This document shows, one piece after another, positions 55,144 to 62,461 of a DNA stretch of 64,000 nucleotides; positions within the stretch are counted from its first letter, which is position 1, and the number at the start of each line of letters is the position of its first letter. Source of the DNA: Streptomyces flavochromogenes (GTDB taxonomy: Bacteria; Actinomycetota; Actinomycetes; Streptomycetales; Streptomycetaceae). The notes below the pieces were generated by a model. It saw only the letters and a list, made by a program, of their open reading frames with translations. It did no database searches and was not told the DNA's origin. The stretch lies in assembly GCF_000717595.1 (NCBI RefSeq), contig NZ_JNZO01000014.1, positions 186,001 to 250,000 on the forward strand, in the 5' to 3' direction. The translations under genes and the position numbers were made by a program.

Positions 55144-55728
55144 TCAGGACCCCGTGTAGGCGGGGGTCGCCGGGACGCGGTCAGCGTGGTAAACGGTGTT
55201 GCCGGACTCGTCCGGGTAGGACGTGATCGTCCACTGGAAGCCGGCCACCTCGTCCTGCTTGTGCGTGACGTCCGACCGCTCGGTGATCTCGCCCTGGGGG
55301 ACGTAGAAGCCCCGCTGCAGTTCGCCGTCCAGGACGACGAACCAGAACGCCCGCCGGTCCGGAACCGGCGACGCGGTCTCCGCGAACGTCGTCAGCCCCG
55401 ACGCGGGCTCCAGGTCGTCGACCGGAATGCGGTACTGCAGGGACTGCACCGTAGTCCGGCCTGTCTCCCACGCGGTGACGGAGAACGTCCGCAGCGAGCT
55501 GGTGATCGTGGTTCGGATCGGTGCCGTGTAGCCCCACGGCGTGAACGACTGGGAGTCCTCCTCGAAGCCCTGGACGAGGCCGTCGTCGGACAGGGCGCCG
55601 AGCGGGAGCCACGGGGCGAGCGGCTGTACCGCCGGGTCGCCGGGCGAGGCGGTGCCGAGCGGCGCGACCCAGCCGCCGCCGTTTGCGCCGACCTCGAGCA
55701 GATCCGCGGCGCGGGTGATGTTGACCAT
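55144..55728 (-). CDS. Major tail tube protein
   Basis: A 194-residue structural protein that forms the tail tube. It reads NITRAADLLEVGANGGGWVA near the start, then SFTPWGYTAPIRTTITSSLR, TAWETGRTTVQSLQYRIPVD and RAFWFVVLDGELQRGFYVPQ, typical of actinophage tail tube proteins with the TTP beta-sandwich. GGAG lies 5 bases before its ATG. Its position before the frameshifted chaperones and after the tail terminator gene agrees. Confidence 0.85.
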   Translation of the reverse strand: MVNITRAADLLEVGANGGGWVAPLGTASPGDPAVQPLAPWLPLGALSDDGLVQGFEEDSQSFTPWGYTAPIRTTITSSLRTFSVTAWETGRTTVQSLQYRIPVDDLEPASGLTTFAETASPVPDRRAFWFVVLDGELQRGFYVPQGEITERSDVTHKQDEVAGFQWTITSYPDESGNTVYHADRVPATPAYTGS

Positions 55729-55797
55729 GACGTCTCCAGACGTGAAGAAGCCCGCGCACGGGCGGGAGCTGACGGGTCCGGCGCGGGCCCAAGCCGG

Positions 55798-56196
55798 TCA
55801 GGAGACCGGGTGACTGTAGATCTGGTAGGTGGCACCGACTCGACGGAGAGCGGTGTTCTCGTAGGGTCGTGCAACTGGGCGCGACACCGTGCCCACCAGG
55901 CCGAAGACGGCGTTGGTGGTCCGGGAGCCGCGAAGTTCGGTCTGGAACAGCCCGTGGATCTGAGCCGCCAGGGCGACAGCTTCAGCCCGAGTGGCTGCGT
56001 AGACGTTGACGTCTACCAGGGCCCGGTCGAGCCGAATGCCATCGTCGTCTCCACCCACAACCTCGATCTGCACCGTGGGCAGTTCGTCGGCGAGTTTGTT
56101 GTCGAGTTCGTCCCGGACGATGACTTCGGTCCCGAGCCTGCTCTGTGTCCAGCCGATGAGTTCGGGCTCAATGTCGACAGAGCCGACGGCGGCCAT
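55798..56196 (-). CDS. Tail terminator protein
   Basis: A 132-residue protein: SVDIEPELIGWTQSRLGTEV, then LVDVNVYAATRAEAVALAAQ and LGRPYENTALRRVGATYQIY-like strands near the end (ARPYENTALRRVGATYQIYS). The size, alternating strands and the position between the gp10-like protein and the tail tube fit the tail terminator that caps the finished tube. No sequence motif is diagnostic. It overlaps the preceding gene by one base. Confidence 0.7.
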   Translation of the reverse strand: MAAVGSVDIEPELIGWTQSRLGTEVIVRDELDNKLADELPTVQIEVVGGDDDGIRLDRALVDVNVYAATRAEAVALAAQIHGLFQTELRGSRTTNAVFGLVGTVSRPVARPYENTALRRVGATYQIYSHPVS

Positions 56197-56540
56197 CAGT
56201 TGCCGCCCCCCGCTTGAGCGGCGCGCAGAAGGATGTGATGGGCTGGAACACGCTCTGTTCCGTACTCGACCCAGCGCGCATAGTGCGACGAGTTTCCCAC
56301 CACGGCGACGAGGCGCTTCTTCTGCGACCTGCCGATCGGCTTGCGCTCCAGTCTCGCGTACCAGGACAACTTGTATCGTCCCGGGTGAGGGTCGCCTCGT
56401 CCGCCTACCGGCGAGGCGGCCTCAGCGATGGCTTTGATGGCTTGTGCCCGCCGAAGAACCTCGCCGGAGACCTCCGGCGAGTTCAGCAGCTGACCGACGC
56501 CTCGCTTGGACATCTTGAACTTCGCGGGCATCATGACCAC
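56196..56540 (-). CDS. HK97 gp10-like head-tail connector protein
   Basis: A 114-residue basic protein: SPEVSGEVLRRAQAIKAIAE, then PHPGRYKLSWYARLERKPIG, VVGNSSHYARWVEYGTERVP. The phrase 'hYAxxVEyGT' and 'AHHxLLRAA' near the end are hallmarks of the HK97 gp10 family. Several starts (56540, 56534, 56531) are close together. Upstream, the divergent moron begins 22 bases away. Confidence 0.8.
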   Translation of the reverse strand: MVMMPAKFKMSKRGVGQLLNSPEVSGEVLRRAQAIKAIAEAASPVGGRGDPHPGRYKLSWYARLERKPIGRSQKKRLVAVVGNSSHYARWVEYGTERVPAHHILLRAAQAGGGN

Positions 56541-56561
56541 CTCTACTCACTAGGGGGCGAC

Positions 56562-56882
56562 ATGGACGTCAAGGGCGTGCAAGGCGACGTCAGGTTCGAC
56601 GGGGAATGGGTCACGATCACCAAAAGGGCGATCGGGCAGCCTGCACGGGAGTTCCGCATCCGGGCCGCCGATGTCACCGGGACGCGACTCAAGGAAGCCA
56701 CCAGGCTCTTCCATGGGTACGTGCAGTTCCTCGTCCCGGGCTCCGCGCCCGCTGAGGAGAGCAAGAGCCTGCTCAGCGGAGGCCGGCCCCCGCAGGACGA
56801 CCCTCACTCGCTGTCGATCCCGCGCAAGAGCAACGACGCGGCACAGAAGCTCCTCGCCGCCGTAGAGCAAGCCCGCAGCTAG
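56562..56882 (+). CDS. DUF4429/PH-like protein, oppositely oriented moron in the head-tail region
   Basis: A 106-residue protein from ATG 56562 behind a G-run. It reads VKGVQGDVRFDGEWVTITKR, then RIRAADVTGTRLKEATRLFH and GYVQFLVPGSAPA. The order 'GxIxFDGxxVxIxR...ixxxdIxxVxxxxa...NGYIQF' is that of short PH-like domains named DUF4429 or SHOCT-associated. It reads against every neighbour. Its start is 22 bases from the divergent gp10-like gene, and its stop overlaps the convergent stop of the next gene (shared CTAG at 56879-56882). This layout fits a moron expressed in the lysogen from its own promoter. Confidence 0.7.
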   Translation: MDVKGVQGDVRFDGEWVTITKRAIGQPAREFRIRAADVTGTRLKEATRLFHGYVQFLVPGSAPAEESKSLLSGGRPPQDDPHSLSIPRKSNDAAQKLLAAVEQARS

Positions 56883-57241
56883 CCCGTCACCCGGTCCGCC
56901 GCGAACTGCACGGGGCCGGGGGTGCCGGTGAACACCGAGCGGCCCCAGTCGCCTGGCTCGCCCGTGATCTCACACACCTCGCCGCGTATACGGACCTGGT
57001 CCGTGGTGAGCCATTGCGATCCCGGCGGCGCGTACACCGTCCAGCCGACGATCACCGTGTCCCGGGCCTGCTGCTCGTCCCCTCCGACCTGAGGCGTTGA
57101 CTGCCGTGGGGTGACCACACATCCAGGGAACGTGGTCTCGATCAGCGGGCCTGGAATGGGCTGCCCGCGGGGGTCGCGGCCGGGCGAGGCGCCGCGCCGT
57201 AGGCGCACCACATCCTCGCCGAACGGGTAGGGGCCGGGCAT
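56879..57241 (-). CDS. Head-tail connector / stopper-like protein
   Basis: A 120-residue protein from ATG 57241, overlapping the preceding stop (TGATG). It reads GPYPFGEDVVRLRRGASPGR, then ETTFPGCVVTPRQSTPQVGG and TTDQVRIRGEVCEITGEPGD, a pattern of head-closure or head-tail joining proteins in actinophages. Its beta-rich build and the position after the adaptor agree. No enzyme motif is present. Confidence 0.7.
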   Translation of the reverse strand: MPGPYPFGEDVVRLRRGASPGRDPRGQPIPGPLIETTFPGCVVTPRQSTPQVGGDEQQARDTVIVGWTVYAPPGSQWLTTDQVRIRGEVCEITGEPGDWGRSVFTGTPGPVQFAADRVTG

Positions 57242-57654
57242 CAGTATCCCCACCCGGGCTCGTAGGGGGCACCTGGGTAGAAGTCATCGGCCATGGGCCA
57301 GGTCGGCGAAGGATCGGCCTCTGCAGGCGTCGGGTCGACCGTGAACGCCCCACCACGCCCCGCCAGAGACTTCAGGGCCGCCTTGTCCGCCTTCGTCAGG
57401 TACAAGCCGCCTGACCCGGCCGGGCGCTGCACAGACTGCGGGCCGATCGTCTCGTAGGTGACCTGCTGAGGGTTGACGTAGGCGCGGCCAGCCACGGACA
57501 GCACCACTGCGGTGGCCTGGTCAGGTAGCGGCTTTACCGCCGACTCGGCCAGGGCGACAGCCTGGCGGATCAGCAGGTCCGCCCGCTCGCCGTCGATCTC
57601 ACCCAGACCCAGATAGAGGCCGAGCTGCTCAGCCGTAGGAGGTTCGAAGGTCAC
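57241..57654 (-). CDS. Head-tail adaptor protein (gp6/gp15-like)
   Basis: A 137-residue protein: PTAEQLGLYLGLGEIDGERA, then LIRQAVALAESAVKPLPDQA, VVLSVAGRAYVNPQQVTYET. The helical build with 'VxLxxAxRxYxNPxxV' is characteristic of HK97 gp6-like connector proteins in siphophages. It lies 12 bases after the glycosyltransferase stop. Confidence 0.78.
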   Translation of the reverse strand: MTFEPPTAEQLGLYLGLGEIDGERADLLIRQAVALAESAVKPLPDQATAVVLSVAGRAYVNPQQVTYETIGPQSVQRPAGSGGLYLTKADKAALKSLAGRGGAFTVDPTPAEADPSPTWPMADDFYPGAPYEPGWGY

Positions 57655-57666
57655 CGCCGCCTCCTA

Positions 57667-58686
57667 TCAGGCCAGGGCCTCTACGGCATCGCACCAGGCA
57701 GCCAGATCGGGTGTCGGATCGAGCTCGGCCGACCGGGCCTTCGCCCGCTTTGCCACCAGCCGGTACTCGGCCGGGGTGGACAGGAGCTTGCGCAGGACTG
57801 CCTCGTATCCGTCGACGTCGTGCAGGTCGACGAACACGCCGGCCTCGCCCAGCGACTCGCACAGCCCCGGCGTGGGGTGCGCGACGACTGGGATGCCCGA
57901 GGCCAAAGCCTCAACTCCAGCCCGGCCCCACGACTCATACGAGGAAGGCATCAGCAGCACCTTCGTGCGGCTGTACACCTGCTCCCGCATGTCATGGCCG
58001 CACATGTGGCTCAGCACCTCGACGTTCGGCAGATCAGGAACGATCTGCTCGCCGTAGGCGCCAGTCACCGCAAGGAACTCGACGTCCGGCATGCGGCGGG
58101 CGAGCTTCTCGAAGAGCCGGCCGCCCTTCTCCACGTTGAGGTTGATCAGCGTCACCTTGGAGCCCGGCTTCGTCCGGTACTCCTCGGCGAACACCGGCGG
58201 ACGGACGATGATCTCGCTGGACGGGCGGATGCCCTTGGGGTACTCGGAGAAGAACAGCTCGGCCTCACGCGCCATCCACTGGGAGTTGTAGACCGCGAGG
58301 GCTGTGTCGCCGCCAGCCATCTGACGGAAGCTCGGCAGGTGCGTGTTGTGCACGACGACAGCAAGCGGCTTGCCGTATCCCCGGGCCAGCGCCCCGGCGG
58401 ACGGAACGTTCTCCAGGTGGGAGACGACCACGTCCGCCCTTCGGATTGCCGTGCCGGCGTCGAGGCGCGTCTCCAGGGGAACGACATGTACGCCGTTGAG
58501 GTCGTAAGCCTCGCGGTCGCTGGTGTAGCGAGACAGCCACACGGACACATCGTGGCCGCGCTCCACCAGCGCCCGCAGCATGGAATGCGCCATCCACTCG
58601 GCTCCGGCATTGTGCCGCGGCGGGTAGCCGTGCAGCCGGGCCACGATCTGCATCGGCGCCCGGCCGCCGGACCCGCCGGAGGTCAC
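57667..58686 (-). CDS. GT4-family glycosyltransferase placed inside the head operon
   Basis: A 339-residue GT-B enzyme. The N-terminal domain begins IVARLHGYPPRHNAGAEWMA (the nucleotide-sugar loop of GT4) with LRALVERGHDVSVWL and VVHNTHLPSFRQ. The C-terminal domain has RTKVLLMPSSYESWGRAGVE, then EALASGIPVVAHPTPG, the E-x7-E region that binds the donor sugar nucleotide. The ATG overlaps the stop of the major capsid gene by four bases, and adaptor genes follow. Actinophages are reported to glycosylate capsid and tail proteins, so the capsid is the most likely target, though wall modification is possible. Donor and acceptor are unknown. Confidence 0.88.
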   Translation of the reverse strand: MTSGGSGGRAPMQIVARLHGYPPRHNAGAEWMAHSMLRALVERGHDVSVWLSRYTSDREAYDLNGVHVVPLETRLDAGTAIRRADVVVSHLENVPSAGALARGYGKPLAVVVHNTHLPSFRQMAGGDTALAVYNSQWMAREAELFFSEYPKGIRPSSEIIVRPPVFAEEYRTKPGSKVTLINLNVEKGGRLFEKLARRMPDVEFLAVTGAYGEQIVPDLPNVEVLSHMCGHDMREQVYSRTKVLLMPSSYESWGRAGVEALASGIPVVAHPTPGLCESLGEAGVFVDLHDVDGYEAVLRKLLSTPAEYRLVAKRAKARSAELDPTPDLAAWCDAVEALA

Positions 58687-59639
58687 GAAGCTCCGCCCGC
58701 TGCCAGGTACTTGACGAAGGCCTCTTCGTCGCCGAGGACGAACCCGTAGTACGCCTCGGCGAGGAGGAGCACCAGGTTCTCCTGGAACGCGGAGTGGACG
58801 CCGCCGTCCTCGTCGATGTACGTCGCCTCGCGGGAGATCTTGACGGTGATGTCCATGCCGACGCCGTAGGCGGTCTGAGACCAGTCGCCGCCGATGCCAC
58901 GCAGGCCGGTGTCGATGGTGCCGGACTGGCGGCGGAGCTTGCCAGACACGCTGCGAGAGTAGGCGACCGGCTCGCCGATCAGAGTGCCAGCGAGGGCGGC
59001 GCCCGTGCCCGGGACGGTCGTGTCGACGAAGATGGGCCGTCCGGTGGTGTCCGTACCGCCGAGAAGCGTGGGCTTCATGCGGTTGTCCAGAACGGTTCCG
59101 GTGTAGTCCCAGTCGTCGTCGATGACCTCCTTCATGCCCTTGACCAGGTCACCGTAGATGCCGCCGTTGCCCTGCGTAGTGCCGCCGAGGGTGACCGACT
59201 TGGTCGTCATCGCCAGGTAGTCAGCGAAGGGGCCGGTGGCGCCCTTCATGGTCTTGCCGTGGATCGTGGCACGGTCGAAGGCGCGGGCGAAGGCGGTCGG
59301 CAGGTCGCGCTGCAGCTGGGTCCACAGGCCCGCCGCGTTGCTGTCCGCGACCTCCATGGCGACCGGGATGAGGACCGCGATCTTCTTGCCGGTCATCTGC
59401 TTGATGTCGACGCCGCCGGTGCTGATCGGCTTGCGGCCGGCCTGCTCGACCCAGTCCGCGGTGGGGACGTCCAGCGGGACCGGAACTGCCGTGTTCGCGG
59501 TCATCGCCAGCGGGACGCGCTTGGCGAGCGACATGACCGCCGACTGCTCGACGGACTTCTCGAAGATGGGCCCGACGAGGGTCTCGGGCAGGAACGTGCT
59601 GTCGATGTCCGACAGCTTGATGGGCGGCGTAGCAGCCAT
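58683..59639 (-). CDS. Major capsid protein, HK97 fold
   Basis: A 318-residue shell protein: LVGPIFEKSVEQSAVMSLAK near the N-arm, then MTGKKIAVLIPVAMEVADSN (E-loop/P-domain text), LDNRMKPTLLGGTDTTGRPI and LAEAYYGFVLGDEEAFVKYL near the end. This is the usual layout of HK97-type capsid proteins encoded without a protease, with a scaffold gene just upstream. GAGAGG precedes the ATG. The glycosyltransferase is translationally coupled to it. Confidence 0.9.
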   Translation of the reverse strand: MAATPPIKLSDIDSTFLPETLVGPIFEKSVEQSAVMSLAKRVPLAMTANTAVPVPLDVPTADWVEQAGRKPISTGGVDIKQMTGKKIAVLIPVAMEVADSNAAGLWTQLQRDLPTAFARAFDRATIHGKTMKGATGPFADYLAMTTKSVTLGGTTQGNGGIYGDLVKGMKEVIDDDWDYTGTVLDNRMKPTLLGGTDTTGRPIFVDTTVPGTGAALAGTLIGEPVAYSRSVSGKLRRQSGTIDTGLRGIGGDWSQTAYGVGMDITVKISREATYIDEDGGVHSAFQENLVLLLAEAYYGFVLGDEEAFVKYLAAGGAS

Positions 59640-59651
59640 GGTCTACCTCTC

Positions 59652-60242
59652 TCAGCGGCCCCCGTTGAGGGCCCTCTTCATGAAGCCCGCGAACTCGTCC
59701 GCCGGGCTGTTGGGGGTTCGGTTGCCGTTGCCTGAGGAGCCCTGCGTGCGGTCCGGGGCCGGGCGGCGAGGGCCGTCTGGGGCCTTGGCCCAGTGCGGCT
59801 TGCGCTTGAGGAGATCCGCCAGGTCCGCCTTGATAGCGTCCACGTCGATGACGCCGTCGTCGTCGACGTAGCCGGACAGATCCAGCGCGCCGGCGGCATC
59901 TTCCGGGTCGGCGAACTCCTTCGCAGCGAGCGCCTCAACCTTCGAAGTCACCGCTGCACGGATGGCCTTGGCCGCCTTCTCCTGCTGGGCAGCGAGCTGC
60001 TCGGTGAGCCGCTCCTGCTCGGACTTCTGGGCGTCCTCGAGCTCCTGGGCCTTCTTAGCCAGAGGCTCGAGTTCCTTCAGCCGCTTGCGCAGGTTCTCCG
60101 CCTCGGAGTTCTTCTTCTTCAGAGCAGCCTCGGCACGCTTCCGGTCGAAGGGCTCCTCGTCGGCGCCCTCCGCCTCCAGGGCGGTCGCGGACTCCTGCGG
60201 CTCTTCGACGGACTGGCCAGTCTCCGTAGTCTCTTCAGGCAT
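59652..60242 (-). CDS. Capsid scaffold protein
   Basis: A 196-residue acidic, helical protein: EETTETGQSVEEPQESATAL, then AEALKKKNSEAENLRKRLKE, a coiled coil (about 40-90), then VEALAAKEFADPEDAAGALD, DLSGYVDDDGVIDVDAIKAD and a Gly/Pro/Asn-rich tail. This is the standard build of phage scaffolding proteins, which guide capsid assembly and are removed later. It lies between the MuF-like gene and the capsid gene. Confidence 0.88.
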   Translation of the reverse strand: MPEETTETGQSVEEPQESATALEAEGADEEPFDRKRAEAALKKKNSEAENLRKRLKELEPLAKKAQELEDAQKSEQERLTEQLAAQQEKAAKAIRAAVTSKVEALAAKEFADPEDAAGALDLSGYVDDDGVIDVDAIKADLADLLKRKPHWAKAPDGPRRPAPDRTQGSSGNGNRTPNSPADEFAGFMKRALNGGR

Positions 60243-60294
60243 GGTGAATCGGCCCTCCAGGGGCTGAGAAAGGCCACCTCCAGGGCAGCCGGGG

Positions 60295-61065
60295 TTACCG
60301 AGCGGGCAGGTGCCCGTGTTCGGCGAGAGCCAGGCGGAAGCGCCTCAGCTGATCGCCCGAGTGGGGCGCCGCGAACTCGCGGTACAGCCGCTCCCACTCA
60401 CGTGCGTGGTCGGACAGCTCGAACCGCTGCCCTTTGAACACCGGCACGACGCCGCAGTGGCAGCCGTCGTGGGCCTGGAAGTCGGCCGTGTCCTGCTTGT
60501 AGACGGCTCCACGGGTCGCCAGAAGCTTGCAGAAGCTGCACGCCCCCAGCGCCGCCGAGCGCGCCCAGGCGGTCGCCTGACGATCGCGCCGCACCGCCTC
60601 CTGGACGGTGTCACGCCCCTGGTCGACGACCAGCTTCTGGGCGACCGCCTCAGCCTTCTTCTCCGCCTGCTCGAGACGGACGCCCATCGGCTGACGCTGG
60701 GCCTCGGTCGTAGCCGGGTCCTCTGGGTCCCGCGGCCACAGATCCTTCGTCGCCCACCGGAGACTGTTCTCGACCTTCTCGTCCGGTGGCGGTTCGGCCA
60801 CAGGAACGCTGAAGGCGCCGGGGGCCTGTGCAGCAATTCGCTCGGCTTCGTAGTAGTCCGCAGACAGAGCGGACGAAGCGCCCCCGTACTGCTCGACCAA
60901 TGCGTGGACAGCGTCGATCCAGACAGGCACCGTCGCTTCAAGCCGGGACGGAATGATGACGCGCCGGAGGCCCCGCATATCCCGTATCAGGAGACGCGTC
61001 AGGCCGCGCTGCGCTTGACGCTGCCGGACGGCCGCAGGGTTGGCGTCAGAGGTCCTCGTCGCCAT
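60295..61065 (-). CDS. Phage head morphogenesis / MuF-like (VG15) minor capsid protein
   Basis: A 256-residue protein: ANPAAVRQRQAQRGLTRLLI, then GRDTVQEAVRRDRQATAWAR, GACSFCKLLATRGAVYKQDT and HDGCHCGVVPVFKG. The Cys-x2-Cys and His-x2-Cys-His-Cys cluster (a probable metal site) with 'ACxFCxxLAxRG..Y' is typical of VG15/MuF-like proteins next to phage portal genes. It overlaps the portal gene by 20 bases. Its start is GTG. Confidence 0.85.
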   Translation of the reverse strand: MATRTSDANPAAVRQRQAQRGLTRLLIRDMRGLRRVIIPSRLEATVPVWIDAVHALVEQYGGASSALSADYYEAERIAAQAPGAFSVPVAEPPPDEKVENSLRWATKDLWPRDPEDPATTEAQRQPMGVRLEQAEKKAEAVAQKLVVDQGRDTVQEAVRRDRQATAWARSAALGACSFCKLLATRGAVYKQDTADFQAHDGCHCGVVPVFKGQRFELSDHAREWERLYREFAAPHSGDQLRRFRLALAEHGHLPAR

Positions 61066-62461
61066 CCGCAGCCTCCGGATCCTCGCCGCCGCGCGTAGTC
61101 AGCGATGCCAGAAGCTTGCGTCCTTGCGCGCGTCGACGGTCAGCGGCCACCCGCTGCCGCTGGTCTTCGGTGAGACCGGCCATCTCCAGCAGCACGTCCG
61201 AATCTGGCGGGATGATGCCAGCCTGCGACAGCTTTACCGCAGCGTCCGTCTGCGCTGCGATGGTCGGCGTTGCGGGGTTCCGCCACACCGTCTCCAGCCG
61301 ACGGGACTTCTCCGGCGGCTCGCCGTCACGCACCCACAGCGCCAGGCGCATCGCCTCGCGGTGCGTGGCGCCAAAGCGGCGAATCCTCCGCTCGGCCTTC
61401 TTCACCAGCATCGCCTCGGAGGACCGGATCGCGTCCGCTGAGGCAGGGTTGTCGCTGGTGTAGCCGAGCATGTGCGGCGGCAGCCCAAGCTGCGTGGCCA
61501 TGATCCGCGCGTACAGATCGATGATCTTCGTCTGGCCGGACGGATCGTGCGCGGTGAAGGCCCCCACAGTCGGGACGTTGCCGTCCTCGTCCCGCTCCAG
61601 AGCCAGCACCCGGCCGATGTACGTTTCCCAAGCCGACTTGGCGTTACCCTCCGCGTCCTGGAAGGCCGACTCCGAGGCGCCCAAGATGTAACGCTGCGGA
61701 GCGCCGAAGAACTCCGCCGCTACCTCGATGCCCATGAGCCGCCGGCACGCGGCGTCCGTGATGGACATGACTTCAGGCGTGATCTCCGACTTCCCAACCC
61801 GGTCGGCCGTTCGCTGGCGGTTCGCCATCCGCAAGACCGGCACCATGCCCAGCTGGTGCTCGTCTCGGTCCAGCACCACCCACTCGCCGTTCGCCTGCAC
61901 GACGTAGACCGTCTGGTCCGGCAGGTACAGCGTGATCAGGCGCTCCTCGGGGGCCAGACCGTAGTCGTACTGATCGCCCTGGCATTCCCGCAGAGCGGCA
62001 GTGCCGATCCTCAGACGGGCATCCCACGCGAGCGTCATGTCCAGCGGTGACTCGAACGTCACCAGCGGCATGTCGTCCTCGCCGGAGCCGGCCGCCACGT
62101 ACTCGCGGCCGTAGGTCAGCGCGTCCAGGTGAGCCAGAGACGCCTCATCGAACCAGTCGTTCGCCTCGGCGATCTCCTCGAGCTCCGATGAATCCGAACC
62201 GTCAGCCCAGCGGAAAGCTTCCAGGTCGAGTCGCTGCTCGAGGGCTTCCACGCCGATCCTCGGCCAGCCGATGACCGTGTGCAGGGTCCGCAGCTGGGGC
62301 GGGATGCTGATGCCGAGGTCGCGGATTACCTGCTCGCCGTTGAAGTAGGCATCAAGGACGCCCAACTTTGTTCGCTGGGCCAGCAGATCGGTGCGCAGCA
62401 GCATCAAGACCTGCTGCTCAGGCTCGGAGAGCCCCAGCAGGGGAAGGGTCGGGATCGTCAT
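61046..62461 (-). CDS. Portal protein
   Basis: A 471-residue protein, started at ATG 62461, which overlaps the terminase stop by four bases. The text reads LDAYFNGEQVIRDLGISIPP, then EANDWFDEASLAHLDALTYG (the 'L..Dal.yG..y' region of phage portals), PLVTFESPLDMTLAWDARLR, ATQLGLPPHMLGYTSDNPAS and ADAIRSSEAMLVKKAERR. This is the SPP1/HK97-type portal of actinophages, forming the dodecameric ring for DNA passage. The 54 codons upstream of ATG 62461 overlap terminase and are not used. Confidence 0.9.
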   Translation of the reverse strand: MTIPTLPLLGLSEPEQQVLMLLRTDLLAQRTKLGVLDAYFNGEQVIRDLGISIPPQLRTLHTVIGWPRIGVEALEQRLDLEAFRWADGSDSSELEEIAEANDWFDEASLAHLDALTYGREYVAAGSGEDDMPLVTFESPLDMTLAWDARLRIGTAALRECQGDQYDYGLAPEERLITLYLPDQTVYVVQANGEWVVLDRDEHQLGMVPVLRMANRQRTADRVGKSEITPEVMSITDAACRRLMGIEVAAEFFGAPQRYILGASESAFQDAEGNAKSAWETYIGRVLALERDEDGNVPTVGAFTAHDPSGQTKIIDLYARIMATQLGLPPHMLGYTSDNPASADAIRSSEAMLVKKAERRIRRFGATHREAMRLALWVRDGEPPEKSRRLETVWRNPATPTIAAQTDAAVKLSQAGIIPPDSDVLLEMAGLTEDQRQRVAADRRRAQGRKLLASLTTRGGEDPEAADGDEDL

